This document shows, piece after piece, positions 19,201 to 28,390 of a DNA stretch of 64,000 nucleotides. The stretch's first letter is position 1. Each line of letters starts with the position of its first letter. The notes under the pieces are model-generated. The model was given only the letters and a program-made list of their open reading frames with translations, made no database searches and was not told the origin of the DNA. A program made the position numbers and the translations under genes. The DNA comes from Opitutales bacterium (GTDB lineage Bacteria; Verrucomicrobiota; Verrucomicrobiia; Opitutales; Opitutaceae): the NCBI GenBank assembly GCA_018700525.1, contig JABITN010000093.1, forward strand, positions 1-64,000, in the 5' to 3' direction.

Positions 19201-20234
19201 AATCCGTTCAAGACGCTCTACGCGAACACGAATCAAAAGCGCCTCAAGGTAATCAGGGACAGGTCGAGGCCATTTGGAAAAAAGCCCGTCAGCAATGGAA
19301 CCGCCCCATCGACGGACTCGACCAGCTCGAACCCCAATCTGAGAAAATTCAAATCGGCGAACACAACGGAGTCCCCATCTTTGGGTATCCCGCCCTGTGC
19401 TTCTTCGGAGACCAACTAAAACTCTCGATTTTTAAAACGCCTACCGAAGCGCAAGTAGCCAACAAATCCGGCATTGGCGCCCTCATCGAATATGAGCTGC
19501 GACGGGAACTTGCCTGGATCCAAGAAGACCTGCGCGACTTTTCGAAGCTCGGCCCCGTCGCAATAGCCTTCGCCCCGCTCGATGATTTGAAACAACAAGG
19601 GTTCGTTCATATGAAGGGACTCCTACGCACGCATGGGATCAACACGATCGACACCAAGGAAATCACCCGAATAGTCGGCAAAGCCAAAACCGACGCTCGA
19701 GGCCTTACCTATAAACTCATCGATCTGATTAAAGCGACCCTCGATGCCCGCCAATCTCTCAAGATCAAAACTAATCTGCCGACCGACCTTCAAGCGGAAG
19801 TCGATCGTCTCGTCCCTGCTGATTTCATAGTCCGCACCCCTCACTGGGCCCTAAAGCGAATTCCAACCTATCTTAGAGGTATCGAACTTCGCTCCCGCAA
19901 TCGACAAACCGACCCCCAACGAGACCAACGCCGCCAAGAGGAAATCGATGCCCTTAAATCCCGCCTTAAATCCCTTTTCGCTCCCCAAGAAACCATCGAA
20001 GAAATATCCTGGACCATAGAAGAATACGCACTCTCCCTTTTTGCTCAAAAACTCGGCACAGCATTCCCCGTCTCGGCCAAACGCATCAGCGAAAAATTCA
20101 CCAAAGCCGGAGCGGCTCCTGCAGCCTTCCCCAAAAACCTGAAAGCTCAACCAGCCAAAGCCGTTCCCAAAACCACTGGCGACAAGCCAACTCAATCCGA
20201 CCTCCAAAAGCTCCAGTCCTTCTTTAATAAATAG
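16284..20234 (+). CDS. hrpA: ATP-dependent RNA helicase HrpA
   Basis: The protein is about 1316 residues, matching E. coli HrpA (1300). It has Walker A GETGSGKTT (about residues 51-59), the DEAH box IIDEAHERS, motif III TSATID and motif VI QRKGRCGR, followed by helicase-associated and OB-fold regions and a long HrpA-specific C-terminal domain. It is a DEAH-box 3'-5' RNA helicase; E. coli HrpA is linked to mRNA processing and rescue of stalled ribosomes. The track start at 16230 overlaps the upstream gene by 50 bp; ATG at 16284 lies 4 bp after that stop and I prefer it, with 16260 a third option. Confidence 0.93.
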   Translation: MQGKSKTDAKGPVPFPWDSHPIAYPKELPISKRREDIIAAIRKHPVIILSGETGSGKTTQLPKMCLDAGRGRKRRIACTQPRRVAALSIAKRVSEELGVEYGQEVGSKIRFADQTSKRTRIKFMTDGMLLSEIQSDPSMREYDTVIIDEAHERSLNIDFLLGHLNQLRLKRPDLKIIVTSATIDIEKFSQAFDDAPVIEVSGRVYPVDIIYAPLDELLEDSGDFTIIDGVAESVDRILDEFGQGDILAFLPTEKDIRETMDLLEGRLGNQIAILPCFGRLSNADQQRIFSRSPKRKIVLATNIAETSLTIPGIRFVIDTGLARISRYNPRGRTKRLPIEDISQSSANQRKGRCGRVQDGICIRLYSEKNFEKRVIFAIPEIQRANLAEVILRMMASRLGDIETFPFIDPPTPVAIKSGYALLEELGAIDPQRRLTPIGRKLARLPIDPTAGRMLLQAKNEGVVDQLLVIASALSIQDPRERPLGKEELARAAHKRFVHRESDFLTLLNIWEGVYDQTERLSQSRLRKFCKSHFLSYLRLREWMDVKKQLTQSLADFERSQKIKHEPPRYKTPEEKFDLRKYGGVEYRSIHHCLAAGLLANPARKEEPNLYRATGDRKTLIFPGSGLFNRKAQHAKTKRQKQELATKTPSPGWILAGEIVETNRLYARTVAVIDPTWLLQIGSHILKYSHSQPSFEVDQGRVTCLESIRIHGLELQRKNVSYLKVDPVKATEIFIREALLNEDFEANYEFLDANRKLKNRMQNAQTIAKMQSWIGIEESAYRFYCKRLKGIASLGDLNQWLKEKAGRAGEPLFMSETDLTPVSDEPIDLAAFPETARLENAALPIVYQYKPGEANDGVTLKVPYAKAKALDGPMLDWLVPGHLETKILHLIKALPKDHRRPLQPLAETATEISRKLRPTHNSLCQSLAEYLKNHYAIETYASDWNEEAIPTHLQVRIDVHDSKGQTIIEGRSAKSVQDALREHESKAPQGNQGQVEAIWKKARQQWNRPIDGLDQLEPQSEKIQIGEHNGVPIFGYPALCFFGDQLKLSIFKTPTEAQVANKSGIGALIEYELRRELAWIQEDLRDFSKLGPVAIAFAPLDDLKQQGFVHMKGLLRTHGINTIDTKEITRIVGKAKTDARGLTYKLIDLIKATLDARQSLKIKTNLPTDLQAEVDRLVPADFIVRTPHWALKRIPTYLRGIELRSRNRQTDPQRDQRRQEEIDALKSRLKSLFAPQETIEEISWTIEEYALSLFAQKLGTAFPVSAKRISEKFTKAGAAPAAFPKNLKAQPAKAVPKTTGDKPTQSDLQKLQSFFNK

Positions 20235-20269
20235 CCAGGATCGTAACCAACTTTACCCTACAACCTAAA

Positions 20270-20301
20270 AACAATAAAGCCGCCCCTGCTAAGCGGCGGC
20301 T
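20270..20301 (-). terminator. Rho-independent terminator of the 5-oxoprolinase gene
   Basis: On the minus strand AGCCGCC pairs with GGCGGCT around a 10-nt loop and is followed by TTTATTGTTTTT. It lies 230 bp beyond the oxoprolinase stop. It may also slow plus-strand transcription from hrpA, but that side lacks a T-run. Confidence 0.7.
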
Positions 20302-20530
20302 CCCAATCGAGTGCTGCTGCAAAATTATGACTTCATGAGAAATCAAAATTCGTCTGAATTCAAACGATTTTCGATATCCGATAATCAAAGAGCGGAAATG
20401 AAGAAATAGTTAATTTTTCTGAACCTATTCATCCCATAATTGAGCTAGCTTTTCAGAGATTCTCACAATCTACGTAGAGCTGCGAAGTTATATCAAGCTC
20501 GAATGACCCAGCACGGCACAAGCGCTGGCC

Positions 20531-23500
20531 CTAGAGGTTACATTTTCCGAACCCGCCGCCGCCTGGCGTTTCGATCTCTATCGATTCTCCCGCCTCCAAG
20601 GACAAAGACTGATTCCCCGACAATGGAATTTGGTTTCCTACACAGTCTATCTTCCACTGTTTCCCAACATCCCCTGGCGCACCACCTGCAACTCCGTACG
20701 GAGCGATTTTACGATGCTGCATGAGCATCGAAATCGTTACCGGTTCCAAAAACCGAATACGCCTCCGAACACCATCTCCTCCCGAGTGGACTCCTTTACC
20801 CCCTGAACCACAGCGGATTTCAAAACACTCCAACCTAACCGGAAAGCGGTACTCCAAAATTTCGGGATCCGTGATAGCCGTATTCGTCATATGCGTATGA
20901 ACAGCGCTAGCGCCCGATCTATTTGACGTTGCACCCTCGCCTCCTGCTATCGTCTCGTAGTAGCTCACTCGCTCATTACCGAAGATTACATTATTCATAG
21001 TTCCTTGACTGCAAGCCGCCAACCCGAAGGCCCTTAACAAGGCATCGACGATACGCTGGCTTATTTCCACGTTCCCCGCGACAACCGGCGGACAATGGGC
21101 CGGATCCGGATCGAATCGCGGATTCAGCATTCCCTCAGGAATCCGAATATCCACTACATCCAAAAATCCCTCGTTTAGCGGTATTGATTCATTTGCTAAC
21201 AATCGCAAAGCGTAAATCGTCGCGCTCGTGACGATTGCAGGCGTCGCATTGTAGTTCGACGCTTGCATCGCCGCGCTCCCCGAAAAATCGACCAACCACT
21301 TCGAATCGGATCGATCTATTCGAACAACGATCTCCGCTCCGTTATCCAAGCGCTCGACCACATTTTCATCTGAGAGAGACAAATTCTCCAACGACGTCCG
21401 CAAGGCCAACTCAGCCCGAGTTTTCAGTCCCGTCATGAAATGGCTTATTGTGTCCGATCCTTCTCGAAGCACCAATACCCCTAACTCGCGTTCCCCAAAC
21501 CGAATTGACGCCAACTGCGCCGCCAAGTCCGAAAGATTCTCCTCCAAACGACGAGTCGGATAAGATCCCCTAATCAAAATCTCGGTAATACCCTTCCAAT
21601 CAACTTCGCCATTCCGAACCAAATAAGTCGGAGCAATCACGACGCCTTCTTCTTCAAGCGATTGAGCATTCGGCGGCATCGACCCCGGCGAGATCCCGCC
21701 CAGTTCAGCATGATGCGCACGATTCGCAACATAGCCAACGCACCGACCGTCATCCGCGAACACCGGCGCCACCAAGGTCACATCCGGTAGATGGGAACCA
21801 CCGAAACCGGGATGATTCGTTATCGCAACATCCCCAGGACCCAACTCAATCAACTTGCTCAAAGTTCGGACGCACACTCCGAGTGCTCCCAGATGAACGG
21901 GAATATGAGGGGCATTCGCGATTAAGTAACCATCCGCATCAAGCAAAGCACAACTATAGTCCTTACGCTCCTTGACGTTCGTTGAAAAAGCAGACCGCTC
22001 CAGTAGCTTCCCCATTTCCTCGACCAACGAAAGAAAACGATTCGTATGCAGTTCAAGCTCCACTGCTTCCAGATTAGGCCGAACCTCCTCGCCAATTGAA
22101 ACGTCATCGCGAATCAACTTCAACGTTCCGAGATCCCCTACAACGGCACACCAACCCTGATCTACGAAAACCGTACTAAACCGATCCTGAACCACGACCG
22201 GTCCTTCCAATCGGTAACCAGCGCTCAAGCACTCTCGCGAACAAAACGTTCCCGAACTTTGCCCTATCTTTCCTCCTAGCTGAAACGCTTCTTCCCTACT
22301 ATCCGGCTCGCGAGCCACAACCGAAACCTTAAGCGACACGACCTCAATCGGCTGATCTGGGACAAAGCCATATTGCGCCTCGAAGGCATTCTTAAAAGCG
22401 CTCTCCACGTTTTCGACAGTCCCCAGATCGATCAGCAACCCGGATTCCTGCCCCAGAAATCGCGCTTCGACTTGCGAGGTCTGAACCTCTAAACGCCTAG
22501 CATCCTCCCCTTCCTCAACCAACGCATCGGTCGCCGCCTTCGCGAGCGAGATCTCCCATGCTTTTAGCGATTCGGAGCAATCTTCGAGCAAACATAAAAT
22601 TTGCCGCTCCTGAAACCCTTCGGCTCGAGCTTTCTGCAAACCGAACGCGCTCAACAGTCCTGCATCCAACGGAAAGAGTACCGTATCCACCTCTAGAATA
22701 TCCGCTATCGCACAAGCATGCATTCCACCCGCCCCGCCAAATGCTACCAAGGCATGGCGTGCCGGCGAATACCCCTCGCGGAGAGAAATCCCCCGAATCG
22801 CGTCCGCCATCCGCTCATTGGCAATGCCAAGCAAGCCCAGAAGTGCGTCCGACTCTACAACCGCTTCGCCTGTGGCCTTTTCCACCGATTTGACGAGTTC
22901 CCCAAAACGCAATGCCGATGCCTCTGGAAAGACCGGTATTCCGAATTCCGAAGAATTCAGGCGCCCCAAAAGCAAATTGACATCGGTAATCGTCAGCGGT
23001 CCACCCGCGCCGTAACACGCCGGTCCTGGCGAGGCCCCTGCGCTCGCTGGCCCCACTCTCAAAGCAGATCCATCGAACCAACAAATCGAGCCTCCACCCG
23101 CCGCCACGGTCTCGATACGTAGCGCCGGAGCAAATACATGGGCTCCCCCAATCTCCTGCTCGAATTGATAGTCGAACCGGCCATCGAATCGCGAAACATC
23201 CGTACTCGTCCCACCCATATCGAATGCGATACTACGATCATAACCGGCCTGTCTACCCACGTAAGCAGCGCCCACAACACCGCCAGCCGGACCGCTTAAA
23301 AGACTGTCCTTAGGACGATACTTTCGTCGTGACACAAGCCCACCTGCGCTGGTCATTATCCTCAAAGCCTTTTCAGGCAAACCCGCTTGCACCGAATCGA
23401 GATAAGCTTCCATGATGGGGGCCAAGTAAGCATCCACGACCGCCGTTTCCGCTCGGGGCAGAAATTTTATCATTGGCGACAAGGCGCTCGATAGAGAAAC

Positions 23501-24262
23501 GCGTTCGATACCCGCTTGCCTCAAGATCCCCTCCAAGCGCTCCTCATGATTCGGGTTTGAAAAGCTATGAAGGAGCGCAACCGCAACCGCTTCGATCCCC
23601 TCGCCAATGCACTGCTCGGCAAAAAGCCTAGCTTCCGCTTCGTCGAAGGCCTCCAGTTCTCGACCACCCGAATCCAAGCGACCGCCAATTTCGAAAACCA
23701 ATGAATGCAGTGGCTCCCGTTTTCGAATACCCAGCTCGAACAGGTCCGGCCTCTGTTGATTGCCTATTCGCAACAAATCTCCAAATCCTCGATTCACGAA
23801 AAACGCGATTTTCGCACCTTTTCCCTCGAGCAAGGCATTCGTTCCGCGGGTAGTCGCAAGACGCATTTCCAAGGGAGGGAGCGCTTCATCCAACCGTTTT
23901 CCCGTCAACAGCCTCGCCGCCAATAGAGGAGGCTCTTCCGGAGACTGAAACGAACACAACATCCCAACGCAATCTTCGGGAAAATCCGTGCTCAAACGGA
24001 CTACCCCTTCCCTCCCCGACCATCCAACAACCTGAATCGGTTCCGACTCAAACCCATGTAATTGTAGTTCATACCCAACGAAAAAGTCGTCTCCAGTTTC
24101 CACCGACAACTCCACTCGAGCTGCCCGCATCCCCAAACGTTCCACGATCCGTCCTCGAATCGCTCCATTCGAAAGCACCTTGGCCCGCAACTCGCTACCA
24201 TCGGGTGCTCTTGCCAAACAATCCGTAAACGTTCCGCCCGTATCTATCCAAAACTGCCACAT
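20531..24262 (-). CDS. 5-oxoprolinase / hydantoinase A-B fusion
   Basis: The 1243-residue protein fuses HyuA and HyuB halves, as in eukaryotic-type ATP-hydrolysing 5-oxoprolinase (about 1290 residues). The HyuA half has DTGGTFTDC at residues 7-15 and the phosphate-binding FDMGGTSTDVSRF near residue 346. The HyuB half begins near residue 735 and has TNHPGFGGSHLPDVT near 820, ending with ETPGGGGFG. 5-Oxoprolinase opens 5-oxo-L-proline to glutamate with ATP in the cytosol; hydantoin substrates remain possible. An ABC transporter gene lies 73 bp upstream on the same strand. The frame is intact and a strong terminator follows. Confidence 0.9.
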   Translation of the reverse strand: MWQFWIDTGGTFTDCLARAPDGSELRAKVLSNGAIRGRIVERLGMRAARVELSVETGDDFFVGYELQLHGFESEPIQVVGWSGREGVVRLSTDFPEDCVGMLCSFQSPEEPPLLAARLLTGKRLDEALPPLEMRLATTRGTNALLEGKGAKIAFFVNRGFGDLLRIGNQQRPDLFELGIRKREPLHSLVFEIGGRLDSGGRELEAFDEAEARLFAEQCIGEGIEAVAVALLHSFSNPNHEERLEGILRQAGIERVSLSSALSPMIKFLPRAETAVVDAYLAPIMEAYLDSVQAGLPEKALRIMTSAGGLVSRRKYRPKDSLLSGPAGGVVGAAYVGRQAGYDRSIAFDMGGTSTDVSRFDGRFDYQFEQEIGGAHVFAPALRIETVAAGGGSICWFDGSALRVGPASAGASPGPACYGAGGPLTITDVNLLLGRLNSSEFGIPVFPEASALRFGELVKSVEKATGEAVVESDALLGLLGIANERMADAIRGISLREGYSPARHALVAFGGAGGMHACAIADILEVDTVLFPLDAGLLSAFGLQKARAEGFQERQILCLLEDCSESLKAWEISLAKAATDALVEEGEDARRLEVQTSQVEARFLGQESGLLIDLGTVENVESAFKNAFEAQYGFVPDQPIEVVSLKVSVVAREPDSREEAFQLGGKIGQSSGTFCSRECLSAGYRLEGPVVVQDRFSTVFVDQGWCAVVGDLGTLKLIRDDVSIGEEVRPNLEAVELELHTNRFLSLVEEMGKLLERSAFSTNVKERKDYSCALLDADGYLIANAPHIPVHLGALGVCVRTLSKLIELGPGDVAITNHPGFGGSHLPDVTLVAPVFADDGRCVGYVANRAHHAELGGISPGSMPPNAQSLEEEGVVIAPTYLVRNGEVDWKGITEILIRGSYPTRRLEENLSDLAAQLASIRFGERELGVLVLREGSDTISHFMTGLKTRAELALRTSLENLSLSDENVVERLDNGAEIVVRIDRSDSKWLVDFSGSAAMQASNYNATPAIVTSATIYALRLLANESIPLNEGFLDVVDIRIPEGMLNPRFDPDPAHCPPVVAGNVEISQRIVDALLRAFGLAACSQGTMNNVIFGNERVSYYETIAGGEGATSNRSGASAVHTHMTNTAITDPEILEYRFPVRLECFEIRCGSGGKGVHSGGDGVRRRIRFLEPVTISMLMQHRKIAPYGVAGGAPGDVGKQWKIDCVGNQIPLSGNQSLSLEAGESIEIETPGGGGFGKCNL

Positions 24263-24335
24263 AACTAAAAATGAAAGCGAGACATCTCAATAGACCCAGT
24301 TTCGATTTCGTCGCAAATCGTTGCGCTCCATTCCT

Positions 24336-26081
24336 CTAGAACGCACTTTCCTCGATTAGATCCGTTTGCGTCTGCCAGAGCTTCGCGTAATGGCCATTTA
24401 ATTCGATTAGCTCGTCGTGAGTACCTTTTTCGATAATTCGCCCTTTATCCAAGACAACGATTTGATCGGCTTGGCGGACGGTTGAAAGACGATGCGCGAT
24501 AACCAAGGTCGTTCGCTCTTTCACCAATGCGTTAACCGCTTGCTGAATCTTCGCTTCGGTGAGCGTGTCGACGCTCGAAGTGGCCTCATCGAGAATTACC
24601 AATGGTGGATTTCTCAAAATCACTCGGGCTATCGTCAGACGCTGCTTCTCGCCCATACTCAACCGAATGCCTCGCTCTCCGATACGCGTATCCATTTTGT
24701 CAGGAAGATCCGAGACGAATCCCCAAGCGCTCGCTCCCTTTAACGCTGCGACGAGCTCGTCCTCGGTCGCATCGTCCTTTGCGAGAATCAAATTTTCCTT
24801 TACGGTTCCATCGAATAGAAACGGATCCTGCGCCACCACGCCTATACGTTTTCTTAAATCGAGCAAATCGAACTCGCGAACATCGACCCCGCTGATAGAT
24901 ACCGTACCGGACGTGACGTCGTAGTACCGCTGCAGCAAATTAGCTACCGTCGATTTACCGGCTCCCGTGTGCCCGACCAGGGCAGTGACTTTGCCTTTCG
25001 ACAATGTCAACGAAAACTCGGACAGCAAATCGTCGCGACCCTCGTAGCCGAATCCCACTGAATTGAAATCCACCTCCAGTAATCCCATGGGAAACGCGGT
25101 CGGCGTATCCGGGCTTTTGATATCCACCGGATAATCCAGCATCTCGAAAACACGTTCGCCGGAAGCCTTTCCCGTCGCCAGCAGATTATTGAGTCCATTC
25201 AATTGGCTCAAGGGCATGTAAAGCATGGCGCAAAACTGGAAAAACATCAAGAAATCGCCGGCCGCGAAACGCTCCGGTTGGGTAGCGAATAAAAAGCCGC
25301 CATAACCCACAACCGATACCGTGCCCAAGCTCACCACGAAGTTCGTCGCCGGTCCGTGGATCGACCAACGGAACATCGATTTCAAGGTATAGTCGCGTAG
25401 TTCGAGCGATCGCTGCTCGAAACGCTTTTTCTCCTGATTCTTCAATGCGAACGAATTGATCAGCCGGTTGCCTTGAATATCCTCGATAAGGAGGGAATTA
25501 AGCTCCCCTGCCGACGTCCGTACCTTGCGCCAATTCTTAGATTGGGCTTTGAAATGAAAACGCGACATCACCAGCATGATCGGAATCGGCAGAATCATCA
25601 AGGTCGCCAAAGTCGGCTCGAAATAAAACAGAACGCTCGCCGTTCCAATAATCGTCAGGAGCGCTGTACTCCCTTGCTCAGTACCATCCAAGATTACTCG
25701 CTCGACGCTTTGCACGTCTTCAATGACGCGCGACGCGATATCGCCCGACTTGCGACTATCGAAATAACCTATCGGCAACTCCATGAGCTTGTCATGCAAA
25801 TCGCGCCGAAGATCGATCAGCACTTTTTGTTCTAGCGTATTATTGACCCGAATACGCATTGAGTTGAACAGCTCTCGAAAGAAAAAGCATCCCGCGATCG
25901 CTCCGACCGCCCACCATAAGTTCGACAACTCCTTTTCCGGCAATACCTCATTCACAACATACCGCGTTACGAGCGGAATCACCATCATGAAGAGCGTGCT
26001 GGCGATCGCCAAACCGATGGTCAGCCAAAACAAAGGCTTATAGCGAAAAAGGTAACTCGATACTCTCCAAATGGTCTTCAT
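24336..26081 (-). CDS. ABC exporter, fused membrane and ATPase domains (MsbA-like)
   Basis: The 581-residue half-transporter has about six membrane segments in residues 1-310, then an ATPase domain with Walker A GHTGAGKST (about 368), the signature LSMGEKQR, Walker B LVILDEATSSVD and the H-loop IAHRLSTV. This is the type IV exporter fold, working as a homodimer or with a partner. No second half-transporter gene is adjacent. Lipid, drug or peptide cargo cannot be told from the sequence. It is the first gene before the 5-oxoprolinase and its promoter faces the Rsm22-like gene across a gap with two palindromes. Confidence 0.9.
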   Translation of the reverse strand: MKTIWRVSSYLFRYKPLFWLTIGLAIASTLFMMVIPLVTRYVVNEVLPEKELSNLWWAVGAIAGCFFFRELFNSMRIRVNNTLEQKVLIDLRRDLHDKLMELPIGYFDSRKSGDIASRVIEDVQSVERVILDGTEQGSTALLTIIGTASVLFYFEPTLATLMILPIPIMLVMSRFHFKAQSKNWRKVRTSAGELNSLLIEDIQGNRLINSFALKNQEKKRFEQRSLELRDYTLKSMFRWSIHGPATNFVVSLGTVSVVGYGGFLFATQPERFAAGDFLMFFQFCAMLYMPLSQLNGLNNLLATGKASGERVFEMLDYPVDIKSPDTPTAFPMGLLEVDFNSVGFGYEGRDDLLSEFSLTLSKGKVTALVGHTGAGKSTVANLLQRYYDVTSGTVSISGVDVREFDLLDLRKRIGVVAQDPFLFDGTVKENLILAKDDATEDELVAALKGASAWGFVSDLPDKMDTRIGERGIRLSMGEKQRLTIARVILRNPPLVILDEATSSVDTLTEAKIQQAVNALVKERTTLVIAHRLSTVRQADQIVVLDKGRIIEKGTHDELIELNGHYAKLWQTQTDLIEESAF

Positions 26082-26143
26082 TACTGCGTTATTAGGTGTG
26101 CTCTTCCCCTAACATGACAAGCCAATAAGCCGAATTGCGCCTT

Positions 26144-26174
26144 AGGTCATGACCTGGATCGAATTCCTCGATCC
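26144..26174. promoter_or_regulatory. Two adjacent palindromes in a divergent promoter region
   Basis: AGGTCATGACCT (26144-26155) is a perfect 12-bp palindrome and is followed immediately by GGATCGA-N5-TCGATCC (26156-26174), a perfect 7-bp inverted repeat. Both lie between the divergent ABC exporter and methyltransferase genes. They look like operator sites; no regulator is adjacent. Confidence 0.45.
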
Positions 26175-26223
26175 ACTCTGAATTGACTCGGACCAAATTT
26201 GAGACAAAGACGAAGATGATCCT

Positions 26224-27231
26224 ATGAATATCGACACTGTAGACTGGAATACCTTGGAGCGCCTACGCAGCGAATTTCTCGCCGCCAAAGGCAATACCGG
26301 CGTCTACTGGAAGTCCCCCTCTGACCTAGCCCACTACCAACGATTTTTTGCCGCCCGAATTGGCTGGAAATGGGACGCCGCGCTTTTGCAGGCCCGCCAA
26401 GCCGGCTGGCAGTTGCAGTCTAGGCGTCTCCTCGATTGGGGATGCGGCTCCGGGATAGCTACTTTACGATTCCTCGATACATTCGGAACCGATTGCCTCG
26501 ACGAAGTGGTTTTGTGGGACCATTCGACCCTCGCCTGCGAATTCGCTCGGAACGCAATACTCGAACGCCATCCCCAAATCGCCGTTTCAATCGCCAATCC
26601 CAGCTCCCTAGACTCGCTTGACGATACGATCTGCCTGATTAGCCACGTATTGAACGAACTTTCCCTCGACGCGCGAGCAGAACTGACCGAGCTCGCCTGC
26701 TCCGCCAAGCAAGTCTTTTGGGTCGAACCAGGAAGTCACTTGAGCAGTCGCTTGTTGCTGAATCAACGCGAAGCCATGCTTGAACGATTCCATCCAATCG
26801 CTCCTTGCGTCTGTGCTAAAGCATGCCCGATGCGAAACGATGACAATCTTCGCCACTGGTGCCATTTCTTCGCAAAAACGCCCATGGAAGCTTTTATGGA
26901 TGGCGATTGGGCGCAATTCGCTAAAATCATGGAAATCGATCTGCGCAGTCTCCCCTACAGTTTCATTTGCATGGACGCCCAATCGCTCGCTTCCGTTCCT
27001 AAACTCGACGGTCATTCCAGAGTCCTAGGTCGACCCCGGCAATTCAAAGGGTACTCGAAAGTTTTCTCCTGCGACGCCAACGGACTCAGCGATTACGAAC
27101 TTCAAAAACGCGATGACAAACCCCTTTGGAAAAGCATCAAAAAAGGCAAAGACGGCAGCCTCTACCAATGGACTGATATCGATTCCGGGCGCATTCGCTC
27201 TGGAAACTCTGCAAAAGAAAAATGCTCTTGA
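26224..27231 (+). CDS. Rsm22-like SAM-dependent methyltransferase family protein
   Basis: The 335-residue protein has a class I methyltransferase core with the SAM-binding motif LLDWGCGSGIATLRFL (about residues 69-84). A Cys-rich segment follows (C195, C197, C201, then HWCHF with C213) like that of the Rsm22/METTL17 family. Family members associate with the small ribosomal subunit and carry an iron-sulfur cluster in that segment. The bacterial role is poorly known; small-subunit assembly or rRNA methylation is the family-based guess. The C-terminal part after residue 245 is basic. ATG is preceded by a purine-rich AAGATGAT. Confidence 0.75.
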   Translation: MNIDTVDWNTLERLRSEFLAAKGNTGVYWKSPSDLAHYQRFFAARIGWKWDAALLQARQAGWQLQSRRLLDWGCGSGIATLRFLDTFGTDCLDEVVLWDHSTLACEFARNAILERHPQIAVSIANPSSLDSLDDTICLISHVLNELSLDARAELTELACSAKQVFWVEPGSHLSSRLLLNQREAMLERFHPIAPCVCAKACPMRNDDNLRHWCHFFAKTPMEAFMDGDWAQFAKIMEIDLRSLPYSFICMDAQSLASVPKLDGHSRVLGRPRQFKGYSKVFSCDANGLSDYELQKRDDKPLWKSIKKGKDGSLYQWTDIDSGRIRSGNSAKEKCS

Positions 27232-27251
27232 GAAAGCAATCCCGCTAGGTG

Positions 27252-27318
27252 CCCTCGGGTCAGCTTAACTGAAAAATCGCCTTTGTCCATACCACCCTGG
27301 GTCACAGCTACCCGAGGG
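27252..27318 (+). other. Long imperfect hairpin after the Rsm22-like gene
   Basis: CCCTCGGGTcAGC pairs with GCTACCCGAGGG over 12 bp with a single bulged C, closing a loop of about 42 nt. There is no T-run, so it is not a standard terminator. It may be a structured 3' end or a processing signal. The remaining sequence to 27483 shows no gene. Confidence 0.4.
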
Positions 27319-27483
27319 ACTCGCGGATCTTGCAATTGATTATACCGCTTTGCCTTGAGTTAGCAACCATGTGCGTAGCAGAAAAACAGCCAATCAAAAC
27401 GAATGCTGACTCACGCAAAAACGCTAAGACGCAAAGATCAACCGTAGCAAAGAGTCGCTTCGACGACTCGGAATCAAAAATGA

Positions 27484-28227
27484 ATGGGGCCAGCAAAAAG
27501 GTTCAATAAACTTCTTCTCTCCGCATTCGCGCTTCTGGCCCTACTACCCGCGATGGCTTTTGCAGGTTCGAACATTGTTCGCCCGATCGAGAAAACCTTC
27601 GACCTGGATGGGATTTCCAGAATCGTCGTCTACACTCAAGGTGGCTTCATCAATGTGACCGGCGAAACTCGATCGAATGGGCGCGTAACGATTGAACAAG
27701 TATTTCGCAACGCATCGAATTCCGAGGCCGACTACCTCGAAGCCCGGATCGAAAAAACGATGGAAAAACGCGGCAACGCTCTACACATAGAATTCAAAAT
27801 CAATCAGTCTCGCCGCTTGTGGAGCTTTTTCAGTGGCAAACCTTCCGTCCAGTTTAACGCAACCATTGAAACCCCCAAAGAAATCGATGTCGAACTGCAC
27901 ACCTCGGGCGGACCGATCGAAGTCGCCACCCTTAACGGCCACGTCCAAGCCAATACTTCAGGCGGTCGTATGAAATTCCGCGATATCGAAGGCTCGATAA
28001 AATGGCACACCAGCCGAGATCCAATCGAGGCACGGAACATAAACGGCGATGTCAATCTCTCGACTTCAGTGGGACTTATTTCCGTATCATCTATCACCGG
28101 ACAAACGAAATTGAGCACATCGGGAGGTGGGATGCATGCACATCACATGCAATGCCCAGTCAACGGCGGAGGCCCGATCCTGGAACTGAAGACCTCCGGC
28201 CGAGGCATCGCGATCAAGTATCTTTAA
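27484..28227 (+). CDS. DUF4097-like exported beta-repeat protein
   Basis: The 247-residue protein has a signal peptide (LLLSAFALLALLPAMAFA) and then a repetitive beta-strand pattern: ELHTSGGPIEVATLNGHV, ANTSGGRMKFRDIEG, LSTSVGLISVSSITG, LSTSGGGMHAHHM. These are the SGG-type turns of DUF4097 adhesin-like beta-solenoids. The family is surface or periplasmic and has no firmly known activity. A strong terminator follows, so it is a single-gene unit. The start could lie a few codons either way; ATG at 27484 gives a normal signal peptide. Confidence 0.78.
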   Translation: MGPAKRFNKLLLSAFALLALLPAMAFAGSNIVRPIEKTFDLDGISRIVVYTQGGFINVTGETRSNGRVTIEQVFRNASNSEADYLEARIEKTMEKRGNALHIEFKINQSRRLWSFFSGKPSVQFNATIETPKEIDVELHTSGGPIEVATLNGHVQANTSGGRMKFRDIEGSIKWHTSRDPIEARNINGDVNLSTSVGLISVSSITGQTKLSTSGGGMHAHHMQCPVNGGGPILELKTSGRGIAIKYL

Positions 28228-28286
28228 AAACAAGATCCTGAACAATTTTAGAGGGTTAACTGGGATAGTTAAATACCGCATAGGAG

Positions 28287-28319
28287 GACCCGCGTCGTTG
28301 GGAGACGCGGGTCTTTTTT
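28287..28319 (+). terminator. Strong rho-independent terminator
   Basis: GACCCGCGTC pairs perfectly with GACGCGGGTC around GTTGGGA, followed by six T residues. It ends the DUF4097 transcript. Confidence 0.95.
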
Positions 28320-28390
28320 GTTTGCTTTCGGCCCACGCAAATCAAGCGTTTGCCGTCTAACGTTCCAACACGACAGATTCTCCTTCAACA

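Noticed and set aside
20270-20301. Bidirectional terminator serving hrpA
   Set aside because: The plus-strand side of the hairpin is followed by CCCAATCG, not a T-run, so only the minus-strand role is supported.
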